A stretch of DNA of 64,000 bases from Rhizobium bangladeshense (GTDB taxonomy: Bacteria; Pseudomonadota; Alphaproteobacteria; Rhizobiales; Rhizobiaceae). Under the pieces are notes generated by a model, which saw nothing but the letters and a program-made list of their open reading frames with translations, searched no databases and was not told where the DNA came from. The DNA is taken from positions 3,957,501-4,021,500 of the forward strand of contig NZ_CP071612.1 in assembly GCF_017357245.1 (NCBI RefSeq). The letters run 5' to 3'. Shown in pieces: positions 24,549-32,050 of this stretch (position 1 is its first letter; every line of letters starts with the position of its first letter). A program made the translations under genes and the position numbers.

Positions 24549-25826
24549 ATGGTGCGCCTGCCCCCAGTCACCGAAAGCACCGACAGTATCTCCAACCGCA
24601 TGATTCATGATCTTGCGGCGCTGCATTTCGAAGCGCCGCAGGCCGAGGCCCGCGCCGAGATCGGCCGGCCGGGGCGCGAACTCTGCCTCTACCCCGGCAA
24701 GCTCGGCTACGAACTTCAGGACGAGCTCGACTTCCTCTCCAACCGGGCGATGGAGCCGAACGTCTTTTTCTCCGGCCGCTTCCTCGCGCCCGCCATGCCA
24801 CGGATCGAAGACCGGCAGGTGAACTTCGCCCTGATCCGCGACCACAATGCCGGCCGCAGCCGGATGCGCTTCCTCCTCCCGTTTTCCATCGATAGACCCG
24901 GTTTTGCGGTCGGCCCCTCGATCATCCGCGGCTGGTCGAACAGCTTCGGCCCGCTCGGCACGCCGCTCGTCGATAGCGAAGATGCGGCCGAAACCCTCGA
25001 CAATTTCTTCGAGGGGCTGACCGTTCCTGATCTCAACCTGCCGAGCACCCTGGTCCTGCCGGATCTGAGGTTGAACGGAATTTTCGTGCGCATGCTCAAG
25101 GCCGTGGCACTCAGCCGCAACCTTCCGCTCACTGTGGCCAATCCCTATTTGCGACCGATGCTGCAGAGCGAGGAGGAGGCGCCTGCCTATCTCGGCAAAA
25201 CCATATCCTCCTCGCATATGCGCGAGATGCGCCGCCAGTGGCGCCTGCTGGAGGAACAGGGAACGGCCGTCTACGCCGTCGCGCGCCAGCCGCGCGAAGT
25301 CCACATCCGGTTCGAGGAGTTTCTGGCGATGGAAGCCGGCGGCTGGAAAGGCAAGCGGCGAAGCGCTCTCGTCACCGATCGCTATCATACCGCCTTCGCG
25401 CGCGAGGCCGTCTCGAACCTTGCCGCCGTCGACGCCGTGCGCATCCATACGATTGATCTCAACGGCAAGGCCATCGCCGCCATCGTGGTGCTGATGATGG
25501 GCGGCGAGGCCTATACCTGGAAGACGGCCTATGACGAGAACTATGCCCGCTATTCGCCGGGCAAGCTCCTGATGAGCGAACTCACGGAATGGCACCTCGA
25601 CGATGCCAACATCGTGCGCTCGGATTCCTGCGCCGTCTCCGACCACCCGATCATGAGCCGCTTTTGGCAGGAGCGCGAGGAGATGGGGACCTTGGTCATC
25701 GGCCTGACGCAGAACGGCGACCGCGACATGCGCCAGGTCGCCGCCCAGCTCCACATGTATCGCAGCACCCGCAACATGGCGAAGATGCTGCGCGAGAAGA
25801 TTATGTCGCTCGCTGGCCGAGGCTAA
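24549..25826 (+). CDS. FemAB/CelD-like GNAT acyltransferase
   Basis: 425 residues. The C-terminal half has the GNAT fold of the FemAB/CelD group (ETYSW-like signature seen as GGEAYTWKTAYDENYARYSPGKLL). Members often sit in exopolysaccharide clusters and may acylate sugars. The ATG directly follows the flippase stop (TAGATG), so the pair is translated together. Its stop codon lies in a hairpin shared with the convergent gene. Confidence 0.88.
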   Translation: MVRLPPVTESTDSISNRMIHDLAALHFEAPQAEARAEIGRPGRELCLYPGKLGYELQDELDFLSNRAMEPNVFFSGRFLAPAMPRIEDRQVNFALIRDHNAGRSRMRFLLPFSIDRPGFAVGPSIIRGWSNSFGPLGTPLVDSEDAAETLDNFFEGLTVPDLNLPSTLVLPDLRLNGIFVRMLKAVALSRNLPLTVANPYLRPMLQSEEEAPAYLGKTISSSHMREMRRQWRLLEEQGTAVYAVARQPREVHIRFEEFLAMEAGGWKGKRRSALVTDRYHTAFAREAVSNLAAVDAVRIHTIDLNGKAIAAIVVLMMGGEAYTWKTAYDENYARYSPGKLLMSELTEWHLDDANIVRSDSCAVSDHPIMSRFWQEREEMGTLVIGLTQNGDRDMRQVAAQLHMYRSTRNMAKMLREKIMSLAGRG

Positions 25827-25847
25827 GCAACTCCGGAATGCTTAGCC
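25821..25847. terminator. Hairpin holding both stop codons of a convergent gene pair
   Basis: Perfect 9-bp stem GGCTAAGCA and TGCTTAGCC with a 9-base loop. The TAA of the FemAB-like gene is in the left arm and the TAA of the acyl-CoA ligase gene, read on the other strand, is in the right arm. No T-run follows, so it may protect mRNA ends rather than stop transcription. Confidence 0.5.
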
Positions 25848-27470
25848 CTCAGCCGCAGCTTTCTCCCGCAGCAGCCGGCGGATCACCTTGCCTGTTGTCG
25901 TCAGCGGCAACGACTCGACGAATTCCACCTCGCGCGGATATTCGTGCATCGAAAGCCGCATCTTCACCCATTCCCTGATTTCGGCGGCCAGCGCCTCGCT
26001 CGGCGAATGATCGGGCGACAGCACGATGTAGGCCTTGACGATCTCGGTGCGCACGGCATCAGGTTTGCCGACGGCTGCGGCAAGCTGCACGGCGGGATGG
26101 CCGATCAGGCAATCCTCGATCTCGGCCGGGCCGATGCGGTATCCGGACGAGGTGATGACGTCGTCGTCGCGGCCTTCGAAGGTGACGTAGCCGTCTTCGT
26201 CCTGCCGGCCGATGTCGCCGGTAAGCAGCCAGCCCTTGAGAAATTTTCGCTCGGTCGCCGCCGCGTCGTTCCAATAACCGAGGAACATGACGGGATCGGC
26301 ACTGGCGATGGCGATCTGGCCGGCTTCGCCCGTCGGCAATTCGTCGGCGGCCTCGCTGACGATCGCGACGCGATGTCCAGGCACCGCCCGTCCAATGGCC
26401 CCGGCCTTCGTGACGCCAAAGGCGGCACTCGACGACAGCACGAAATTGCACTCTGTCTGGCCGTAGAATTCGTTGACGGTGATGCCGAGCGTGCGACGCG
26501 CCCAATCATAGGTCTCCCGGCCGAGCGCTTCTCCCGCCGAGCCGATGGTGCGCAGCACCAGATCATATTGCGACCTGGGATCGGAAACAGACCGCATCAG
26601 CCGAAGCGCCGTCGGCGGGATGAAGGCGTTGCGCACCTTCATCTCCGCCATGATCCGAAAGGCCATGTCGGCATTGAATTTCTGCGCCGGCGATGAGACG
26701 ACCGGAACGCCGAGCAGAAGGCTCGGCAGCAACGCATTGAGCAGACCGCCCGCCCAGGCCCAGTCGGACGGGGTCCAGACCTTGTCGCCCGCCTTTGGAA
26801 ACCCTTCATGGGCGAACTGCATGCCGGGAATATGCCCGGGCAGAACACGGTGGCCATGCAAAGCGCCCTTGGGCGGCCCGGTCGTGCCCGAGGTAAAGAT
26901 CATCAGCGCCGGATCGTCGGGCTTTGTCTTCTCTCCCTCGAAGACCGGCGCATGCGAGGCGGTCAGATCGGCAAAGGAGAGGGCGTCGGCAGCGTTGCTG
27001 ACACTGATCACATGTCGCAGCTCCGGCAGACGGTCGCGGATCTGCCGGACGCGATCGAGGCCGAAATCATTGGTGATGATCGCCGCCGCACCTGAGATCC
27101 TCAGCCGATATTCAAGCGCCTCGACGCCGAACAGCAAAGCCAGCGGCAGGGCGATCGCACCCATCTTATAGATCGCGACGTGCGCAATCACGGTCTCGAA
27201 GGACTGGGGCATCAGCAGAGCAACGCGATCGCCGCGCTCGATGCCGAGCGACGCCAGCGCATTCGCGAACGCCGAAGAGGCACCGGAAAGTTCGCCATAG
27301 GTCAGTGAAAGATGGTCGCCGCCCTCGCTGAAATGCTCCAGACAGACGCGCTCTGGATCTCGCGCCGCCCATTCGTCGCTGACGGCGCGGCCGATGTTGA
27401 AATCCTCTGGAATCCGCCAGGAAAAATCGCGGTAGAGATCGTCATAACGATCAAGGGACGGCAGTCTCAT
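25842..27470 (-). CDS. AMP-binding acyl-CoA synthetase
   Basis: Adenylates a carboxylic acid and joins it to CoA. 542 residues. P-loop LMIFTSGTTGPPKGALHG, acceptor region EFYGQTECN, hinge GYRIGPAEIEDCL and the catalytic Lys in TTTGKVIRRLLREK. It most resembles acyl-CoA synthetases for acetate or medium-chain acids; the substrate cannot be read off. ATG 27470 gives the normal MRLPSLDRYDDL start; the longer frame is unsupported. Confidence 0.93.
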   Translation of the reverse strand: MRLPSLDRYDDLYRDFSWRIPEDFNIGRAVSDEWAARDPERVCLEHFSEGGDHLSLTYGELSGASSAFANALASLGIERGDRVALLMPQSFETVIAHVAIYKMGAIALPLALLFGVEALEYRLRISGAAAIITNDFGLDRVRQIRDRLPELRHVISVSNAADALSFADLTASHAPVFEGEKTKPDDPALMIFTSGTTGPPKGALHGHRVLPGHIPGMQFAHEGFPKAGDKVWTPSDWAWAGGLLNALLPSLLLGVPVVSSPAQKFNADMAFRIMAEMKVRNAFIPPTALRLMRSVSDPRSQYDLVLRTIGSAGEALGRETYDWARRTLGITVNEFYGQTECNFVLSSSAAFGVTKAGAIGRAVPGHRVAIVSEAADELPTGEAGQIAIASADPVMFLGYWNDAAATERKFLKGWLLTGDIGRQDEDGYVTFEGRDDDVITSSGYRIGPAEIEDCLIGHPAVQLAAAVGKPDAVRTEIVKAYIVLSPDHSPSEALAAEIREWVKMRLSMHEYPREVEFVESLPLTTTGKVIRRLLREKAAAEG

Positions 27471-27667
27471 AGTCGGATTCCGGTGAAATGCTGCAGCAGC
27501 TAACACCTTGAGGCGCGGATGCGCAAGCCACAGACCAACTGCTGCCCATCACGCATCGTTGTACTTACCATCCGCAGATTCCTCGTTCAGTCCCCCTGCA
27601 TCTTTGGCGGCTTAGCACTAGATGTTGAAACGCCGCGTGGGGGTTATCTCAATTCTGGAGTCGTTTC

Positions 27668-28648
27668 ATGGAATACGTCAAATTTGGAAAGACCGGCCTC
27701 GAAGTATCGAAAATCTGCCTCGGCTGCATGACCTTCGGCGACCCTGCGCGCGGCAATCATGCCTGGAGCCTGCGGGAAGAGGAGAGTCGGACGATGATCA
27801 AGCAGGCGATCGACCTCGGCATCAATTTTCTCGACACAGCAAACACCTATTCCAACGGCTCGTCGGAGGAGATTGTCGGCCGCGCCATCAAGGACTTCGC
27901 CAAACGCGAGGACATCGTGCTGGCAACCAAGGTGTTCAACCGCATGCGACCTGGCCCGAATGGTGCCGGTCTGTCGCGCAAAGCGATCTTCGACGAGATC
28001 GACAATAGCCTGCGCCGCCTCGGCACGGACTATGTCGACCTCTATCAGGTTCATCGTTTCGACTATACGACGCCGATCGAGGAAACGCTGGAAGCGCTGC
28101 ATGACATCGTGAAATCGGGCAAGGCGCGTTATATCGGCGCCTCATCCATGTATGCCTGGCAGTTCGCCAAGGCGCTCTACGTCTCCCGGCTGAACGGCTG
28201 GACCGAGTTCGTCAGCATGCAGAACCACCTGAACCTGCTCTACCGCGAGGAGGAGCGCGAAATGCTGCCCTTCTGCGAAGACCAGAAAATTGCCGTCATC
28301 CCCTGGAGCCCGCTGGCCCGCGGCCGCCTGACCCGCGACTGGGACGAGACGACGGCCCGCAGCGAAACCGACGAATTCGGCAAGACGCTTTACACCCAGT
28401 CCATCGATGCCGACCGCAAGATCGTCGATGCCGTCGCCGAAATCGCCAGAGCCCGCGGCATCTCGCGCGCTCAGGTCGCCACCGCCTGGATCCTGCAGAA
28501 GAGCATGGTGACCGCCCCGATCATCGGCGCATCCAAACCGAACCACCTGACGGATGCCGTTGCCTCGCTGTCCGTCAAACTCACCGCCGATGAAATCGCT
28601 GCACTCGAAGCGCCCTACATCCCGCATGCCGTCGCCGGCTTCAAATAG
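27668..28648 (+). CDS. Aldo/keto reductase
   Basis: NADPH-dependent oxidoreductase of 326 residues, YajO/Tas-like. The tetrad is visible: Asp in FLDTANTYSNG with its Tyr, Lys in VLATKVFNRM and His in YQVHRFDY. The C-terminal NADP motif is ITAPIIGASKPNHL-like. GGAG seven bases before the ATG. Stands alone; substrate unknown. Confidence 0.93.
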   Translation: MEYVKFGKTGLEVSKICLGCMTFGDPARGNHAWSLREEESRTMIKQAIDLGINFLDTANTYSNGSSEEIVGRAIKDFAKREDIVLATKVFNRMRPGPNGAGLSRKAIFDEIDNSLRRLGTDYVDLYQVHRFDYTTPIEETLEALHDIVKSGKARYIGASSMYAWQFAKALYVSRLNGWTEFVSMQNHLNLLYREEEREMLPFCEDQKIAVIPWSPLARGRLTRDWDETTARSETDEFGKTLYTQSIDADRKIVDAVAEIARARGISRAQVATAWILQKSMVTAPIIGASKPNHLTDAVASLSVKLTADEIAALEAPYIPHAVAGFK

Positions 28649-28733
28649 TGGCCGGTCGGCAGGCAGAAGGACATGAAATTCCCTGTTCTGCCTGGCCTGG
28701 ATAGGGTCGGAGCATCGGCTCCGCGATCGGGAT

Positions 28734-29312
28734 TTATGTCCGATTGGCGGGATCGAGCTGCCGGCGCATCGTCACCAGAAATTGCTCGGCAAGCGCCCTG
28801 TCCTCGACGGCGCGGGCAAGAATTACGGCCCCCATCATTGATGAGAGGGTCGTCGCGGCATTGGCGCGGCGCTCCTCCTCGGTCTCGCCGGGAACGATAT
28901 CGGCAAGCGTGTCGACCAGCACGGACAGCCCGTCGCTGAAGACAGCGCGAACCGCGCCGCGGCTGCGGCTCACCTCCTGAATCAAGGTCGCGAAGACACA
29001 GCTGCCGCCCGGATCGTCAACCGTGCGCCAGTGGATATAATGGTCGAGAAGTGCTTGCAGCGGCCTGTCCGGAGACTCGGCAATATGTTCCTTCCAGCGC
29101 GTCTCGACCTTGTCGATCAGCTTGCGGCTGACCTCAAGCGTCAGCTCGTCCTTGGAGCTGAAATGGCCGTAGAAGCCACCATGCGTCAGCCCCGCCGCCT
29201 TCATGATGTCAGCGACGCCGACGCCGTCGAAACCATTCTCTCGAAAGAGCACGCCGGCAACACTGAGGATCCTCTCCCGGTTTTCGGCAAATTTCTCGCG
29301 GCTGACCCGCAT
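28734..29312 (-). CDS. TetR family transcriptional repressor
   Basis: 192 residues. N-terminal helix-turn-helix (ERILSVAGVLFRENGFDGVGVADIM...GLTHGGFYGHF, about 13-55) and a C-terminal ligand domain. ATG 29312 has GGAG upstream; the longer frame would read through the operator. It diverges from the MFS exporter and very likely represses both genes through the paired palindromes at 29347-29389. Confidence 0.93.
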   Translation of the reverse strand: MRVSREKFAENRERILSVAGVLFRENGFDGVGVADIMKAAGLTHGGFYGHFSSKDELTLEVSRKLIDKVETRWKEHIAESPDRPLQALLDHYIHWRTVDDPGGSCVFATLIQEVSRSRGAVRAVFSDGLSVLVDTLADIVPGETEEERRANAATTLSSMMGAVILARAVEDRALAEQFLVTMRRQLDPANRT

Positions 29313-29334
29313 CTTCGTCTCCAGAAATAGTCGC

Positions 29335-29364
29335 TTGACAAAATATATGATGTCCATCATCAAT
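29335..29364 (+). promoter_or_regulatory. Probable promoter of the MFS gene
   Basis: TTGACA at 29335-29340, then 17 or 18 bases to CATCAA or ATCAAT. The first palindromic operator lies in the spacer, which would block polymerase when bound. Confidence 0.5.
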
Positions 29365-29370
29365 AAGCAA
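29342..29370 (-). promoter_or_regulatory. Probable promoter of the tetR gene
   Basis: On the minus strand TTGCTT, exactly 17 bases, TATATT, 30 bases before the tetR ATG. The same palindrome occupies its spacer, implying autorepression. Confidence 0.6.
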
Positions 29371-29389
29371 GAATTATGATGACCATCAT
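29347..29389. promoter_or_regulatory. Twin palindromic operators for the TetR repressor
   Basis: ATGATGTCCATCAT at 29347-29360 and ATGATGACCATCAT at 29376-29389. They share 13 of 14 bases and their starts are 29 bases apart, near three DNA turns, so both can be bound on one face. Confidence 0.75.
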
Positions 29390-29430
29390 GTAAAACTGCT
29401 TCCCACCTAAGTTCGAACGGAATTTCCCTT

Positions 29431-30726
29431 ATGGTTTCCACGGCCCTTGCCTCCTCTCTTGCCCGGCGCAACATTCACTATGGTTGGATCGTCGTTGCCG
29501 CGACCTTCCTGACCATGCTGGTGACGGCAGGCGCCATGGGTGCGCCCGGCGTCCTGATCAAACCGCTCCAGGACGAGTTCGGCTGGGAGACCTCACAGAT
29601 TTCGTCCGCACTGGCGGTACGCTTGATCCTTTTCGGCCTCATGGGTCCGTTCGCCGCCGCCTTCATGAATTATTTCGGCGTGCGAAAAGTCATCGTCTTT
29701 GCAATGGCGCTGATCGGCTCGGGCTTCATCGGCTCGCTTTTCATGACCAAGCTTTGGCATCTGCTGGCCTTGTGGGGCATCGTCGTCGGCTTCGGCACCG
29801 GTCTGACGGCGATGGTGCTGGCGGCAACGGTATCGGCGCGTTGGTTCGTCAAGCATCGCGGCCTTGTCGTCGGCATGCTCTCGGCAAGTTCGGCTACCGG
29901 CCAGCTGGTCTTCCTGCCGCTGATGGCGGAACTCACCGAACGTTACGGCTGGCGTGCCACCGTGTTCTTCGTCTGCGCCATGATCATGGCTGCCGCCCTT
30001 CTCGTCCTACTCTTCATGCGCGACCGCCCCTCGGACGTGAACTTGCCGTCACTCGGAGAAACCCATGTCGCGCCTGCGCCGCCGCGCACCACGCTCGGCG
30101 CTGCGCTGATGACGCCGATCACCACGCTCCGCGAAATCTCGACGACCTCGACGTTCTGGATCCTCTTCTCCACCTTCTTCATTTGCGGCCTCAGCACCAA
30201 TGGCCTCATACAGACCCACTTCGTCACTCTCTGCGGCGATTTCGGCATCATGCCGGTGGCTGCCGCCAGCGTGCTCGCCGTCATGGGCATATTCGATTTC
30301 TTCGGCACCATCGGCTCCGGCTGGCTTTCCGACCGCTTCGACAATCGTTGGCTGCTGTTCTGGTACTACGGTCTGCGCGGCCTCTCGCTGCTCTACCTGC
30401 CCTTCAGCGATTTCAGCTTCTACGGCCTTTCCATCTTTGCCATCTTCTACGGTCTCGACTGGATCGCTACCGTGCCGCCGACCGTCAAGATCGCCGCCGA
30501 CCGCTTCGGCCGAGAAAAGGCCGGCATCGTCTTCGGCTGGGTCTTTGCCGGACATCAGCTGGGCGCCGCCACCGCCGCCTATGGCGCCGGCTTATCGCGC
30601 ACGGAATTGTCGAGCTACCTGCCCGCCTTCTTCGTAGCCGGCGCCTTCTGCCTCCTGGCCTCGCTTCTCGCGATCACGCTGAAGAAGTCCGGCCTTCCCA
30701 GCGCGGCACCTGCCGCCGCCCACTGA
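29431..30726 (+). CDS. Major facilitator superfamily transporter
   Basis: 431 residues with 12 predicted membrane segments, e.g. GWIVVAATFLTMLVTAGAMG and ALWGIVVGFGTGLTAMVLAA, and the OFA/monocarboxylate-like layout. It is divergent from a TetR repressor and so is probably an efflux or uptake system induced by its substrate; the substrate is unknown. A hairpin follows its stop. Confidence 0.93.
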   Translation: MVSTALASSLARRNIHYGWIVVAATFLTMLVTAGAMGAPGVLIKPLQDEFGWETSQISSALAVRLILFGLMGPFAAAFMNYFGVRKVIVFAMALIGSGFIGSLFMTKLWHLLALWGIVVGFGTGLTAMVLAATVSARWFVKHRGLVVGMLSASSATGQLVFLPLMAELTERYGWRATVFFVCAMIMAAALLVLLFMRDRPSDVNLPSLGETHVAPAPPRTTLGAALMTPITTLREISTTSTFWILFSTFFICGLSTNGLIQTHFVTLCGDFGIMPVAAASVLAVMGIFDFFGTIGSGWLSDRFDNRWLLFWYYGLRGLSLLYLPFSDFSFYGLSIFAIFYGLDWIATVPPTVKIAADRFGREKAGIVFGWVFAGHQLGAATAAYGAGLSRTELSSYLPAFFVAGAFCLLASLLAITLKKSGLPSAAPAAAH

Positions 30727-30736
30727 TATGAAAAGA

Positions 30737-30765
30737 GATCCGGCCTTTCGAAACCAGGCCGGATC
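30737..30765 (+). terminator. Hairpin after the MFS gene
   Basis: Perfect 10-bp stem GATCCGGCCT and AGGCCGGATC with a 9-base loop, 10 bases past the stop. No T-run follows. Confidence 0.5.
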
Positions 30766-30852
30766 CTCCAACGCTCCATTGCGATAACTTCGCCGGCCCG
30801 TCTTGCGCGCGCGGGTGCTCGCATGTTAGACAGCCGCCCGTCCGTATCCGTT

Positions 30853-30937
30853 GCCCCATTGGCGGAATTGGTAGACGCGCTCGACTCAAAATCGAGTTTC
30901 GAAAGAAGTGCTGGTTCGACCCCGGCATGGGGCACCA
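30853..30937 (+). tRNA. tRNA-Leu(CAA)
   Basis: 85 bases including encoded CCA. Acceptor stem GCCCCAT with ATGGGGC, anticodon stem CTCGA/TCGAG around loop CTCAAAA giving anticodon CAA (reads UUG), a long variable arm as expected of leucine tRNA, and T-arm GCTGG-TTCGACC-CCGGC. Confidence 0.97.
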
Positions 30938-31138
30938 TCTACGCTCTGTGAGCTGCGGCTCGGCGAGCCGAAAAGAGCAGCCAAACGGAGGCTGTCTCGC
31001 CGCAGTCCGTCAGGAACAAAGGCGGACTGGTTCATATGCTCCGCTTAGCGGCACCATCATCCCCATTACAATCGTGTCGCGCCTCCGCATCATCGAGCTG
31101 ACGCGGAAGCACGGAACGAATGCACGTCTGACCGAAAA
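30938..31138. other. Intergenic stretch after tRNA-Leu
   Basis: About 200 bases downstream of the tRNA. No gene with a ribosome site, no integrase and no partial copy of the tRNA 3' end that would mark an attachment site. Confidence 0.4.
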
Positions 31139-31426
31139 CTACTTGTTCTTCAGCAGCCACATCTTGCCGGCCATGGTGATGCCGTAAACATCTTTCGATG
31201 CGTCATCGTTGAGGTGCCGCCGCTCGAGCAAGCCCGGCTCGTTCAACTCGCCCAGCGTCTTTGCCGTGACCGATTTCACCTTCTGCGGCCGCTCTTTCCA
31301 GCGGTCGGTCTTTGCGTAGGTCACCGTCGCGTTCTGATGCGTCCATTTGTTCGCCGGCTGAGGATAAAGATCTCCACCCCTCGCGAGTTTGAGTGCGGCG
31401 ATCTGGGATGGGGTAAGCTCAATCAT
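31139..31426 (-). CDS. Small hypothetical protein, winged-helix-like
   Basis: 95 residues, no named family. It begins MIELTPSQIAALKLARGGDL and ends DVYGITMAGKMWLLKNK; the pattern LGELNEPGLLERRHL followed by YGITMAGKMWL is reminiscent of a winged helix, but that is a weak resemblance. ATG 31426 has AGGA about nine bases upstream; a longer frame to 31489 is possible. Confidence 0.7.
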   Translation of the reverse strand: MIELTPSQIAALKLARGGDLYPQPANKWTHQNATVTYAKTDRWKERPQKVKSVTAKTLGELNEPGLLERRHLNDDASKDVYGITMAGKMWLLKNK

Positions 31427-31546
31427 AATGAAATTTCCTGTGCGGGGTTCTATGCGCTGGGAATGCGCTTCGAACGAATGGGTGCTCATAACACCGCCTG
31501 ATCACTTCCACCACCGCAATGAGCTGTCCGTGCCCATGAAAGGAGA

Positions 31547-31574
31547 AAACCCGGCTAGCAAGGGGCCCGGGTTT
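31547..31574 (-). terminator. Terminator of the small secreted protein gene
   Basis: AAACCCGG and CCGGGTTT stem with a 12-base loop. On the minus strand the stem ends in GGGTTTTC, a short T-run, 20 bases after the stop at 31596. Confidence 0.6.
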
Positions 31575-31595
31575 CGTCCTTGTAGCGAATTTTCG

Positions 31596-31841
31596 TCAAT
31601 AGCAGCGCCTTGCCGTCCTGGTCACCTCGCCTTCATCGGTCTGACGGGGGGCGCACCTGGTTTCGCAGCCATCATGTCGATAGCGGCGGTGCTCACGTTT
31701 GCGCACAGCACCGAAAGTGACGCCGCGTTCACTCATGGTGAATGCCGGCCCCCTCGTAACGATAATCATCGCGAGAGCAGGCGCTGCAAACGAGCAGGTG
31801 GCAAGGGCCGCCACGGCACAGTTCAGATTGATCTTTCTCAT
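31596..31841 (-). CDS. Small secreted protein with signal peptide
   Basis: 81 residues. A clear signal peptide, MRKINLNCAVAALATCSFAA then PALA, is followed by a short basic mature part with three cysteines ending VTRTARRCY, a pattern I associate with small rhizobial exported proteins. AAGGAG lies seven bases before the ATG, a strong ribosome site. Function unknown. Because other frames also encode natural-looking peptides here, the C-terminal half is less sure. Confidence 0.62.
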   Translation of the reverse strand: MRKINLNCAVAALATCSFAAPALAMIIVTRGPAFTMSERGVTFGAVRKREHRRYRHDGCETRCAPRQTDEGEVTRTARRCY

Positions 31842-32050
31842 GTCCTTTCTCCTTGTCTAAAGGGCCTACGAAGCAAAAGGGAAGTGGTTCCGACATCAGC
31901 GGCAAACCTGTCATTCTGGAATCGAAGTGGAATTTATTGTTCGCGACTAGGCCGACGCCTCCCAGACCAGCCGCAAAACGCAAATCAACTATTTAATTTT
32001 GCTTGAGCTTCGTCCAAGGTGGCGGCCGTTACCATCAGACGAGGGCAGAC

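Noticed and set aside
24279..25754. A 491-codon minus-strand frame opposite the FemAB-like gene
   Set aside because: Antisense to a gene with clear GNAT motifs; no ribosome site or homology.
30853..31138. tRNA-Leu as a possible integration site
   Set aside because: No integrase and no repeated tRNA 3' end nearby; flanking genes look native.
31729..31983. An alternative 84-codon frame overlapping the small secreted protein, considered as a frameshifted version
   Set aside because: It lacks a signal peptide and ribosome site, and the chosen frame has both plus a terminator and an ending of the family style.
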